Part shown: in pieces, positions 37,741 to 47,640 of the stretch
How the letters are laid out: every line of letters begins with the position of its first letter
How positions within the stretch are numbered: position 1 is the stretch's first letter
Source: Rhexocercosporidium sp. MPI-PUGE-AT-0058
Lineage: Eukaryota > Ascomycota > Leotiomycetes > Helotiales
Direction of reading: 5' to 3'
Assembly: GCA_020746875.1 (NCBI GenBank)
Contig: JAGTJL010000011.1
Location: 1,488,001-1,552,000 of the forward strand
DNA: 64,000 bases
The notes under the pieces: generated by a model
Database searches by the model: none
The model's input: the letters and a program-made list of their open reading frames with translations, nothing else
Told to the model about the DNA's origin: nothing
Translations under genes and position numbers: made by a program

Positions 37741-40700
37741 CGCTTTTAAAGGATATATAAATATAATAAAAGACTTATTAAATATTAAGTTTTATAAAGA
37801 CTTTTACTTTATAAATATAAGTTATTATTTTATTAATTAAAAGAATTAAGTACGGATCCTTCTTCGATAAGGCATTCAGCTTCTAGTAGTTGACGCAAAG
37901 CCGGAGACTGCCGTCGGCCTTCTTAGCGAAGGGAATAAGAGCCGTATATAATGCGCTAAAAGACTTAATAAAACCTTTATATAAATTATTAATAATATAT
38001 TATTTAATTTTTAATAGTTATTCTTTAGTTATACGCCGAAAAGGTTCAAAAGATAAGTCGTTTTTCTTAATAAGCTCGATTTAATAATTTATGCCTTAGC
38101 GATACGCTGATAATTTGTCGGAAGCTCGCCGGGAAAAGAAAAAAGTATACTTTTAATACTTTGTCGAGAGCTTTTTATTTATTAACTTATTATTTTACGC
38201 GTACTTAGCCTTTAAGGCTTCCTTTAAGGTTAAGTCTTTATTTATTAATATAAGCTTAATACTTAATTAATTTAAGGCTTTTCGTCGGCGGCGAGTCAGC
38301 TTTTAATCGATTTTATATACCGATATTATAAAAGTTTTTATTTTATTCTTTTTAGCTTTTTTAAGTCGGAAATACGTTATAAATATTATTATTATTAATA
38401 TTAAGAAGATCTCTATAATAAGCGCCTTAAGCTAGTGCTTCGCCGAAAAGGCTTTACAGGCTCTTTTGTCTTTAAGTAATAATCTCGGATTATAAGATAT
38501 CGACGGGTTTAATTAATCTTTTATAATATATAAGCGTTTCTTAACCTTTTTAATAAAGCTCGAGAGTCGAGTCGGCGAGACGTTAATTATAAGTCGTTTA
38601 AAGACCTTAAACTTAAAGGAATCGTCGAGTGCCGTAATCTTAATTTACCTTCGGCGATAATTATTTAAATTTAAGAAAGCGTCCTTTTATTTCGTATTAA
38701 GTTAGTAAGACTTAACAATTAGCTTATTAAAACGGTTAATATTAACGAAGACTCGCTAGTTAAAGTACGGCTATATAAGTATATTTAACGGCTATTTTAG
38801 CCGGTTTTGGTTCTTAATATACGATTACTTTAAGTTATAATACTTAAGGAACTTCCGATTAATTAAGACGTCGGTATTTCTTAAATTAATTATTAGGAAA
38901 AAGAAGTTAATTCGCCGGCGGTCGATAATTAAAATAAGTAAGATAGTTATATTAATTAGTTTACTTTTCTTATTATTATAACTAATTAAAACGATTAATT
39001 AAAAGAATATTACGAAAGAAATATTAAATTACTTAACGAGCCGGTATATAAGAGAAGTTTTAATTATACCGAAAATATTTACTCTGCTATTAATATATAT
39101 AAGTATTTTAATAAAGAATTTATTCCTTTTTAATTTAATATTAATTAAGAATTATTATCTTTTAATAAAAGCATAGAAATTAAATATTAAGTCCTTTTAT
39201 AAGTTATAACTTACGCCGAGGTATAAGTCTTTATTACGACTTAAGAGTTTTTTAATAATTCGTTAGTCTTTAAGTCTTTACCGATAATTAACTTAAAAAT
39301 TAACTTATTAAGGGCTTAATCTCTTTAGCGCTTAAGGCAGTCGCTAGCTTAATAGCTAGTCTTATTATAATAAAAGCAAGTATTAAAAAAGACGTTTTTA
39401 AGAGTAAAAAGTAATATAAAAGACTTAAGGCGGCGGAGGAATAGAGCCGAAGATAACGAGCGCGGGCGAACCTTTAGTAATAATTTATAAGTTAATATTA
39501 AAAGTCTTTATATTATTATAGCCGGCGTAAAAAAGGTTATATATTAGCTTTCCTTTTTAAGAATGCCGCGTGTATCGTAGCCGTTAAAAGTAACGTTAAT
39601 TTAAGCTTTACGAGTCGTTATAGCCTTTTTTAATATAATATTACGGGATTCCCGGTCCGTAATAATTAGGAATTCGTTAAAAGCCGTATAATTTCTATTT
39701 ATTTTATACTTTTTTATATAAATTATACGCTTAAAAGCTAAAAAGACTTTTCGCATACGTTTTTAAATCAGCGAGAGCGAGTAATCTTGCCAGTAATAAT
39801 ATAAAAAGTGAATTTAATTCGGAAGTCGTTATAAGTTATATTGTCTATTAATAATTAATTATATATTCTTTTAATAGCTTAGACTTAATTATAATTAAAG
39901 AATCGCTGGTTTAAAGCCGTTAAAACGTCAGCGACAGTCTCGAAAGTATTAATAAATTCGGGATTTATATATTAAAAAATAATAATTTTTACTTTGCTAG
40001 CGATATATCGGAAGTAAGCCTTAACTTATAATATTTTACTTTTAAAATTACTTAAATACTTTTTTATAAATAATTTTATTTTTATCTTTTAAATATTATA
40101 TTTAATATTACTTTTATAATCGTTAAAAGAAATATAAAGGTATTTAATTTTAAAAGGCTTTATAACTTAAACCGAATTATTTAGTTTTAATAAATAATAG
40201 TCGGTAATCGGCTAAAAGTCCGCTATAAGAACACGTATCGATTAATTACTTTAAAGGAAAGGAGTACGAGTCTTTTAGCGGAAGTTATTAAGAGTATATT
40301 AGTCGAAGGCTTACTTAATAACGGTAGTAATAGTAAAGCTAACGGAGATCTCGATTAATTAATTTACTTTTGCTTATTAAGCGGAGGTAAGGCCCTTTAT
40401 AATAGCGGTAGGCTCTGGCGAGGCGTCGAAGTAATTCTAAGGTTTATCTTTCGAGTCGGAATCGGGTTCTTTAAAGTTATTGAGTTCTTTTATAAGAGTC
40501 TCGACCGAAGAAATAAGAATATCGGTGAAGCTTAGCCGCAAGAAGGCGCTTCTTTCTTTAAAGCTTCGCCGATAAGAGGAAGAAGTCGGAAGGGGTAATA
40601 ATATAAGGTAAAAAAGTATTTAAAGTTATTAATCGATTTATTAATTAAATATAAGTCGAAGTCGAAGTTCGAAGTCGAATAACGCGCGTTAAATTATATA

Positions 40701-40892
40701 AGGCAAGTTAACGGCAAGAGGTTTTCTAGTTTTCTTTAAAGTAATTTATTATTAATAAAGAAGTACTTATTTGTCGAATAGGCTAAAGTATTAAGGTCCG
40801 TTATTAACTTATTATAAAAGTAAGGAGACGTGACGCGCAAGACTTAGTAAAATATAACGCTTTATAACGAAGGAGTTATTAGTCTTTTCTTA

Positions 40893-41147
40893 TATTACGA
40901 CTAGCTAAAAGTTAATATAATATAAGAAATAGCTTTATATTTAAACCTAAAGCTACGCTTAAAATCAAGAAGAAAAGACAAAGAGAAAAGGAAAGCTCTT
41001 TATAAAAGGGAGCTTTAATATAAATACATAAAGGGTCCTCTTAGCCTTTCCCGATTAGGCCTAGCGCCATGGTTGCCATACTAAGGCAATGCTACGAGCG
41101 ATGCCGAGCTCGCTCGGTTAGAATACGAGGCTCAGGGAGTCGTAACA
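40893..41147. repeat. Gypsy LTR, right in window (5' LTR of the element)
   Basis: 255 bp, same length as its partner. Begins TATTACGACTAGCTAAAAG (RIP-mutated start) and ends GTCGTAACA, followed by TTAAG. Confidence 0.93.
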
Positions 41148-43905
41148 TTAAGCTTCTTTCTTTTTTTACGCTTCTTTTCCTTTAAAACAAGTGCTTCCCG
41201 AAGGCTATGATTCTTGTGAAATATAATAAACTTCTTAACGGCAAGGATTTGAAGTGCTTTAGATACTCGTTCGGCACGCTCTTTTAATAGCGATTGCTAA
41301 AACCGGATTACGAATTTGCGTATAGCTTTGCTATTAGAGGTATCTTTTCTATTGCAAACAGTGTTTTTGGCAAGGGAATAAGCTTCCGGATCTTTATTAA
41401 AATAACTTCCTCGTTAATAGGCTAAATTTCGGGTTTTTTAAACGCATAAATGATATTATCCTCGGTGAAAGCAGACTCTTAAGCACGCTTAAAGAAGCTA
41501 TCCCATGGGCTGCTGTCGCTTACCAATTTTAGTGCGACAGGGATATGAGCCAATGAGAGAGCCAGGATTTTGGTAAGGATATAGTTATATGATATTGGAC
41601 TATCTATTGCCATGGAATCTATTAAAATAATCCCCCTCTTTATACAACGGAATATTATATTCTTTATAGCTAAATTATAACTTTTTTCGTGAAGAAGCGA
41701 GACTATTGTTTGCTGTAATTTCCCCTAGAGCCATTCGCTTCGTGTCCTTATACCTCTGCCTTTTGCAGGACTTATAATCCCTTACTTAAGCTATGCGGAC
41801 ATGCGAATGGCGCTTCGGAGGTATAAGGAATTCGTTAATATTATTACTAAAAAGAGCGCGTTTCCTTATACCTTGAGGGGAAGAATTAAAGTAAAGTAAT
41901 GCTCGTATAATATCCTTTCTGAATTTGACTTGACTTGTTTACTTATCTTTAACTTTAATATACTAATAATCGTCTACGTTAGCGTCAATAAAAAGAAAGT
42001 AATAATTAATAAGAACCGTTTATAATAGCTAGTTTTATAAAGCTTATTATCTCCTTCTTTTAATTAACTTATCTTCAGAGTTATATAACTTAAGTTAATT
42101 ACCGACGTCGATAGCACTTATAAAACGATTATAAAGCTAAGTAAAATAAGGCTTATCTAAATCCTTAACGTTTTTTGCGCTAAATTATACTTTAGCAATA
42201 GTTGCGTTTGATAAAGTTTCACTTAGTTTATGACGAGGGATATTAATAGTCCCGGAGCTATCGGTGTAATTTATTATGAAAAGGGTAAGTGCGTTATCGT
42301 TCTACAGAGCCTGGACGACGTTATTATTAGGATTATAAGCTGTAAAGAGAGCGTTATAAGGTATCCGGGTCCTTAGTTTCTTCGCATTTGCTTATAAAGT
42401 TAAGAGCTTTTAAACGATATCGGCATCTTTCCTTGCTATTTTAATAGTACTAAAACCAAGCTCCTAAAGGTATATTATAAGCCGGTTTAAAATAAATAAG
42501 TTATTTAAGATATAGATATACTTAGCTAGCGGTAGTCGACATAATAAATAAAGCATAATTGCTTATATCCGGTTCTTACTTAAGCCGGCTCCACGATTGG
42601 TTTTTGGCCCTTTAAGTGCAGCCGGGGCTCTTATACTAACTAGTCCTTAGGCTCTTTTAGAATGCCAGGTCTATCGAAGGAAGTAGTCAAGCTAAGCGAC
42701 TACTTATACTTTATAGCTTATAAGGATTGGTTTTGAAAATATAATAATAGTCTTAAATGCCCGTCCGGTAAAGCGTTATATGTACTCGTTTATAATTATC
42801 GTGCGGCTAGGCGTCTAAAGCTATAAGTTAACAGCTTAAATATATGAATTTAGAGGTTCTATTTAAGAAAAATCAGTGAAATTTAAGCCCGGATAAGTTA
42901 AACTTACTCGTTCTTATATCTTTAACTTCTCTTTTAATAAAAGCGGTATAAAAAAGTAAAATCGTTAATAAAGAATTCAAAATCAGTCCCGGCTTATATA
43001 CTTTTATATAAAGTATTATAATCTATCTTCTTTTGTATTTTAATAGTCCTTAATTTAATTCTTTATATATATTTCTATATATATTAAAATCCTTAAGTAA
43101 ACCTTAAGCTCCGGAATCGTAATAAGGTATTATTTAATAGCTTTAAAATAAGGTTTTAAATTATCCAGAACCTTATCGTTTTAATTAATATAATTTACGA
43201 TTTATTAAAGGATTTCATTTATAAAAAAGAGAGAGAATATTATATATAAATCAATAAAATTGTCAGATAAAGGTAAGTGTATTTAAGGCTAAAAATTAAG
43301 GCAGTAAAACGGAATAAATAGCCCGGAACCCTTTTAAATCGGTTTTGCTTTAGGACGGAATGTTTTATTAAGGATAAGATTAAGTTACATATCTTTAGCT
43401 ATTTTGAATATAATTAATTGCTTATTATTTAAGTACATTATTATACATTTAAGATATTAATTAAGGGGGTCAAAAAGCCTGTTGCGAGGGGCAACACCGC
43501 CCCTGCGGCTTGGCGACGCTAAAAGTGGCTTACAGCAGCCTATGGGATAAAAGAACTTTTTAAATATTTAAACGTAACTTAAGCTTTTCGACATAAGGTT
43601 ATTGACTTCTTAAGAATAAAATATTACTAAGGGCTAGAATAAGCTAATATCTAAGGGCTAATGTCAGGAGTGGAATCTAGTATAAGGAGGGTCGGGGGTT
43701 CTACGGAAGGTTTGCAGGCTTAGCACAGATCACGTGTTAGAATCTCTATTTATTTACTTCGGAAGGAGTAAAGAGGATTTTGAAAAGAAGAGATTTGGTG
43801 TGAATGATGATTCTATTACTTCGGGGGAAACTAGGTCTATATAACTACTTTTAGGCGCCAAGCTATTTAGCTCTCGCATCGGCTATTTGCTCTCGCATCG
43901 GTTAT

Positions 43906-43999
43906 TAGCTTTATATTGAAACTAGCTTTATATTAAGACTAGCTTTATATCAAGACTAGCTTTATATCAAGACTAGCTTTATATTAGAATTAGCTTTTA
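43906..43999. repeat. 17-bp tandem repeat TAGCTTTATATCAAGAC
   Basis: Five units plus a partial sixth. Units differ mainly by C/T and A/G, so the array was probably amplified before or during RIP. Confidence 0.85.
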
Positions 44000-44076
44000 T
44001 TTAAGCTTAAAGTAGTCTCTTGCGAGCTATTTAGGTTTAAAATAGTCTTTTGCGAGCTGCCGAGCTGCCGAGTATA

Positions 44077-44816
44077 CATCTGCAAAAAAATCCTGCGGCA
44101 GACGTCGGACGCAGGCGCCAGAGGCGCCTTTTTGGCGCTTTCGGAGCCAAAGTTGTATATCGAAAATTTTAAGGACAGTTTCTTATTATAGTAAATTAAA
44201 AGCGCGCCGAAAGCGCCAAAATAGACTAGCGTATTATAACTCCACTTTTAAAAGTGGGGCATTGTTATTTATTTTATTTAATATATTAATAGGATATATA
44301 AAGGTATTAGTAATATTAATAATATATTAATAATAATTATAATATAATAATAATAGTTATAATATAATAATAATAATAAATATGCCTCTTATAGCGCCCG
44401 ATTAGGGCTAGGGCCGGCTAGCGTGCGCATATAATTTACCCGAAACGAACGATTTTCTTATTATAATTTTTTTAACGTAGATATTTATAGCGTAAGAGCT
44501 TTAGCGAGACTCGTTTTTAGGACGTGCCCGACGAAATATAAGCGAAACTTAAAAATAACGCTAATCTAACCGGATTCGATTAATAAAAAAACGCTAAAAT
44601 ATATATTTTTTAAAATTATATTATTTTAACGTTTAAATTATATTTATAAAAATTACTTAATTAGGCTTAACGTATATTAAAATAAACTGGCGCTTTTAAT
44701 ACCAGCGACCGATTAAAATTTAAAAAGGCGGCTTTAGGCGTTAAAAGCGGCCTTTTGACTAAAATAGCGAAAATGGCGGATTCGATCCTGAGCGTCCGCG
44801 AAATTTTTTGCTGATG
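44077..44816. mobile_element. MITE-like element with short inverted ends and TA duplication
   Basis: 740 bp. The left end reads CATCTGCAAAAAAATCCTGC, and the right end in reverse complement reads CATCAGCAAAAAATTTCGCG. The TA dinucleotide is duplicated at 44075-44076 and 44817-44818. No coding frame is present. A strong internal inverted repeat (TTTTGGCGCTTTCGG near 44131 and CCGAAAGCGCCAAAA near 44209) lies in its left half. A related end sequence occurs at 62220. It fits a non-autonomous Tc1/mariner-type element. Confidence 0.65.
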
Positions 44817-46356
44817 TACGTAAGCCTAAAGTAGTCTTTTGCGGGCTACCGGATATGCGTAGAAAGCTTTAATATAATCTTATAACCTTCCGGCACTTAC
44901 TTTACTACCTTCTTATTATGTGTTTAGTATTTACCCTTCTATAATACGTTATCTGCTCTTATTATAAAATAATAAGATCTTGCGTATCACGTAATTCTTA
45001 TTATAATATATCTTTTTCTTGGTTATATTTTTGAGAATATATATATTACTTTTAAGTATATTTTATATTATACTTAATATATTTATTATAAGAGAATTAA
45101 TAAGAAAAACGAGAGAAAAAAGCGGAAGATATATTAATTTACGTCTTTAACGAAAGATTAATTTATAAGAGAAAAAAATTAAGCCTTCGACTTAGCTTTA
45201 ACTTGTCGTATAAGAAAAAGAAGTTCGGAAAGAAAGATTAATTAATTCTTCAGGTTAATATCTAAAAAAAAAAAAAATGGCGAAGACTTCAATATTTTTA
45301 TAATTAGTATAAGTTTTTTTAATAATAAGCTGGTTTTATAATAATTACTTATAAAAGAATCGGAGAAGTAAGATATTTGCGTATTAAAAGGTAAACAGAG
45401 AGATAAACACGAAACCATGCCAATAAACCTTAAATATACTGAAAATAGTGAAAAAGCTCTACGTATATAAAAGAAAAAACAAGGACCTAATAATACTATG
45501 AAAAATAAAAAAATTAATTTATTATTATCTTAAACAAATTAATAAAAGGTTATAAATAATATAACGCTTGCTTTATAAAAAATAATAATCATATATAATT
45601 AACGCTTTATACTATTTTACGAGAAAATATATAAAAAAAATAATACAAGTCTTTTAGAATTTATAATTATATAAAAAGAAAGTATAAAAAAGTAAATTAT
45701 ATATAAAAGAAAGATTTACAAAAGCTCGTTTAATCTCAGTAACCGAAACTGAAAATAAGGCTCTAGGAGCTTTAAAGCGTCATAACTTTTAGTATCAAGA
45801 TAATGCCTTTTATTTTAAGTATAATTAAACGGGTAACTATTAGCGCTACGCTAAAGATTTAAGCTATCTACTAGCTTAAGTAAAACATAATCACGTGCTT
45901 GTCTCTGAGTATCCATTCGTCTGATAAATTTTAAGTACGATGAGATCGAGTAACGTCCTTCCCTACGTGCCGCGAAACCCTGCGTGCCGAGAAAAGACAC
46001 AAGTACTTTGACTTTAAGTATCTTAAACTCTACAATAATTTATAGATTTATAAAAATAAATGATCGAAAGTATTATAAAGCTATTTATTAGCAATTTGAC
46101 CCCTACCGAAGAAATTTTTGTATTCGCATCTGCGCCCTTTAGCCTAATTTGTAAGAAGCTTCTATTTAGGCTTTTATACAAGTCCTCTGCCACGGCTATA
46201 CTGGCAAGCTCTTATTATCATTTACACTTCTCAAAAGTTCTTATCTCAGCAATCCCGATGACTTGAAACACATTTTCTGGACTGTCCTTTAGATTTCCAG
46301 TATGTGTCATGAAGAGGAGAAACTTTGAATTTTTGGATGTCTGTCAAATGAGCAGA

Positions 46357-47211
46357 TCACAGTTTAAACTTCCTGGAGCCAAACTCCCCATGCCTTCCTG
46401 CGCCAGCCGCAAACCGAGCAGCGCCGTTCCTGCTCTCAGACTCCACAACCTGGACGCTTTGTTCATACTCGAAAGCAAGCGCCCTCTCAAAGGATATCGC
46501 ATCATAGGCTGCATTGTAGCAGGACTTCCGATCCAGATTCATACATGCCTGAGGAAACGCAAGCAACTGTTTCGCAATGCCTAGCGCCTCCTCCAACGCC
46601 TTCCCCTTCGGCACCACACGATTCGCAAGGCCAAAGGAGAGAGCCTCTTGTGCTCCCACCGGACGGCCTGTCAAGATCATATCCAAAGCTCTTCCAAGGC
46701 CCACGATTGCTTGCAGACGCACCGTTCCGCCGTCGATCAACGGCACACCCCACCGTCTGCAGAAGACTCCAAAAACGGCGTCCTCCTCAACCACCCGCAT
46801 GTCACCAATCAAGCTCAGCTCCAGACCCCCAGCCACAGCATATCCAGACACTGCACTGATGACTGGCTTACGGGTCTGCATCCTGGATGGGCCCATTGGG
46901 CCGATATTGCGGCCGTCGACAGGTCCATGATATGGAATCGATTCCTCCGTTCTGGATCCTTTAGTGCTGGACTTGGCAAATTCGTGAAGGTCGTACCCGG
47001 CGCAAAACGTTCCATTTGCACCATGAAATACGCAGACTTTTTGATTTGGGTCAGATTCAAAAGCTAAGAATGCTTGAGTGAGCTTCTTGGCTGTGGCACC
47101 GTTCACAGCATTTCTCTTTTGACGGCGGTTGAGGGTTATTGTTGTGATACCGTCTGAAGATTTGTCAACCAATACTGAATCTGGCTCGGAGTCTTCTTTA
47201 GAGTGGTCCAT
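46357..47211 (-). CDS. Crotonase-superfamily (enoyl-CoA hydratase/isomerase) protein
   Basis: Single exon, 284 residues, the usual length for the family. Members bind acyl-CoA thioesters and stabilise an enolate in an oxyanion hole. The two oxyanion-hole segments are present: NGTFCAGYDLHEF (about 67-78) and SGYAVAGGLELSLIGD (122-137). Glu131 matches one of the two catalytic glutamates of enoyl-CoA hydratase. The second position falls in FGVFCRRWGVPLIDGGTVRL and is Cys151 rather than Glu; Asp160 lies nearby. The CRRWGVPLIDGG wording is typical of a hydratase/isomerase subgroup rather than the beta-oxidation enzyme, so the reaction is uncertain. No clear mitochondrial presequence; the C-terminus RKFKL is only a distant look-alike of a PTS1 signal. 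The gene borders the large RIP block, about 60 bp beyond its edge. Confidence 0.93.
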   Translation of the reverse strand: MDHSKEDSEPDSVLVDKSSDGITTITLNRRQKRNAVNGATAKKLTQAFLAFESDPNQKVCVFHGANGTFCAGYDLHEFAKSSTKGSRTEESIPYHGPVDGRNIGPMGPSRMQTRKPVISAVSGYAVAGGLELSLIGDMRVVEEDAVFGVFCRRWGVPLIDGGTVRLQAIVGLGRALDMILTGRPVGAQEALSFGLANRVVPKGKALEEALGIAKQLLAFPQACMNLDRKSCYNAAYDAISFERALAFEYEQSVQVVESESRNGAARFAAGAGRHGEFGSRKFKL

Positions 47212-47640
47212 AGTCTTTGATGGAACTTTGGTTCATGTTTTGTTAAGACATAAAAGTGCTGAGAGGAGGGTTGGTAAAGATCCAGATGTCCCGAGGTCCA
47301 ATCGACTTTTTGCGGGGTAATTACTGGTACCGTACCAGTTAATTGTAAGCGAACCCGGCTTCCATCCGCAATGAAGTCTCGCTGGAGTCCAATTTAATTT
47401 ACGTTTTTGGCCCAAAATTCCTTTCTTTCCCGTCTCTAGTTCTGTGTGCTTTCAATTATTGGTGTTTTGTATATTCGGAGACAACACATCGGTATCGATC
47501 TCGAATTAAGATGGGGTGGACTGAAACTACAAGCCTTAAAGAGCAACAAACACCCGGGACGTCAATATATTACCCATAAGAGATAAACCTCCATCTCACC
47601 TCGATTCATATCAGCAGTCATTAATCATGACTTCGTGATG
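47212..47640. promoter_or_regulatory. Upstream region of the crotonase gene
   Basis: About 430 bp upstream of the crotonase start, between two minus-strand genes. No other feature recognised. Confidence 0.4.

Larger units (their letters stand above)
34419..41147 (-). mobile_element. Full-length Ty3/Gypsy LTR retrotransposon, RIP-inactivated
   Basis: 6729 bp with 255-bp LTRs at both ends. The ends are TGTTAC...GTAACA where not mutated, and a perfect 5-bp target duplication TTAAG is at 34414-34418 and 41148-41152. Coding polarity is minus: the reverse transcriptase at about 37480-37740 still reads RYNTYKYKVLPFSF, then INNPATF, then AYINNIFIY in place of the YxDD box, the Asp-to-Asn changes being G-to-A on the coding strand. 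This order and wording match Ty3/Gypsy RT. A purine-rich tract (GAGAAAGAGAGG on the minus strand, 34675-34690) precedes the 3' LTR as a polypurine tract should. RNase H and integrase should lie at 35-37 kb, and gag-protease at 38-40.9 kb. Many stops make it non-functional. Confidence 0.93.
33795..43380 (-). mobile_element. Second DNA-transposon-like element, split by a Gypsy insertion
   Basis: The sequence left of the Gypsy element (33795-34418) and right of it (from 41148) reads as one minus-strand protein tail when the insertion and its TTAAG duplication are ignored. It has a Lys/Arg-rich stretch (LREALVLKEKKRKKRKKL) near 41200, then EAN.I.KAVEFPAEKEKL and an Ala/Lys-rich coiled tail near 34150-34350, like the C-termini of fungal DDE transposases. 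A possible inverted repeat links the left end (ATCCCACCCCGGC, and CCCGCCCTAA) with the right end (TTAGGACGGAAT and AAGGATAAGAT, at about 43349-43380). Both ends are next to TA. The right TIR is weak, so the exact ends are uncertain. Without the insertion it would be about 2.85 kb. The part at 41.2-42.9 kb is less AT-rich than the Gypsy element. Family not certain. Confidence 0.55.
43381..46300. other. RIP-affected block, right part
   Basis: AT-rich DNA with mutated repeats. It holds a GC-richer patch at about 43470-43530, a 17-bp tandem array, a MITE-like element and several copies of a motif like TAAAGTAGTCTTTTGCGGGC (44003, 44026, 44826). Beyond 44.9 kb no open frame of gene size or recognisable element is seen until the crotonase gene. 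Confidence 0.7.

Noticed and set aside
37890..38084. 64-codon plus-strand ORF
   Set aside because: Antisense to the Gypsy polyprotein region; a chance survival between RIP-made stops.
43470..43530. GC-rich patch with GAGGGGCAACACCGCCCC
   Set aside because: Looks like a hairpin or element edge, but no partner repeat or target duplication was found.
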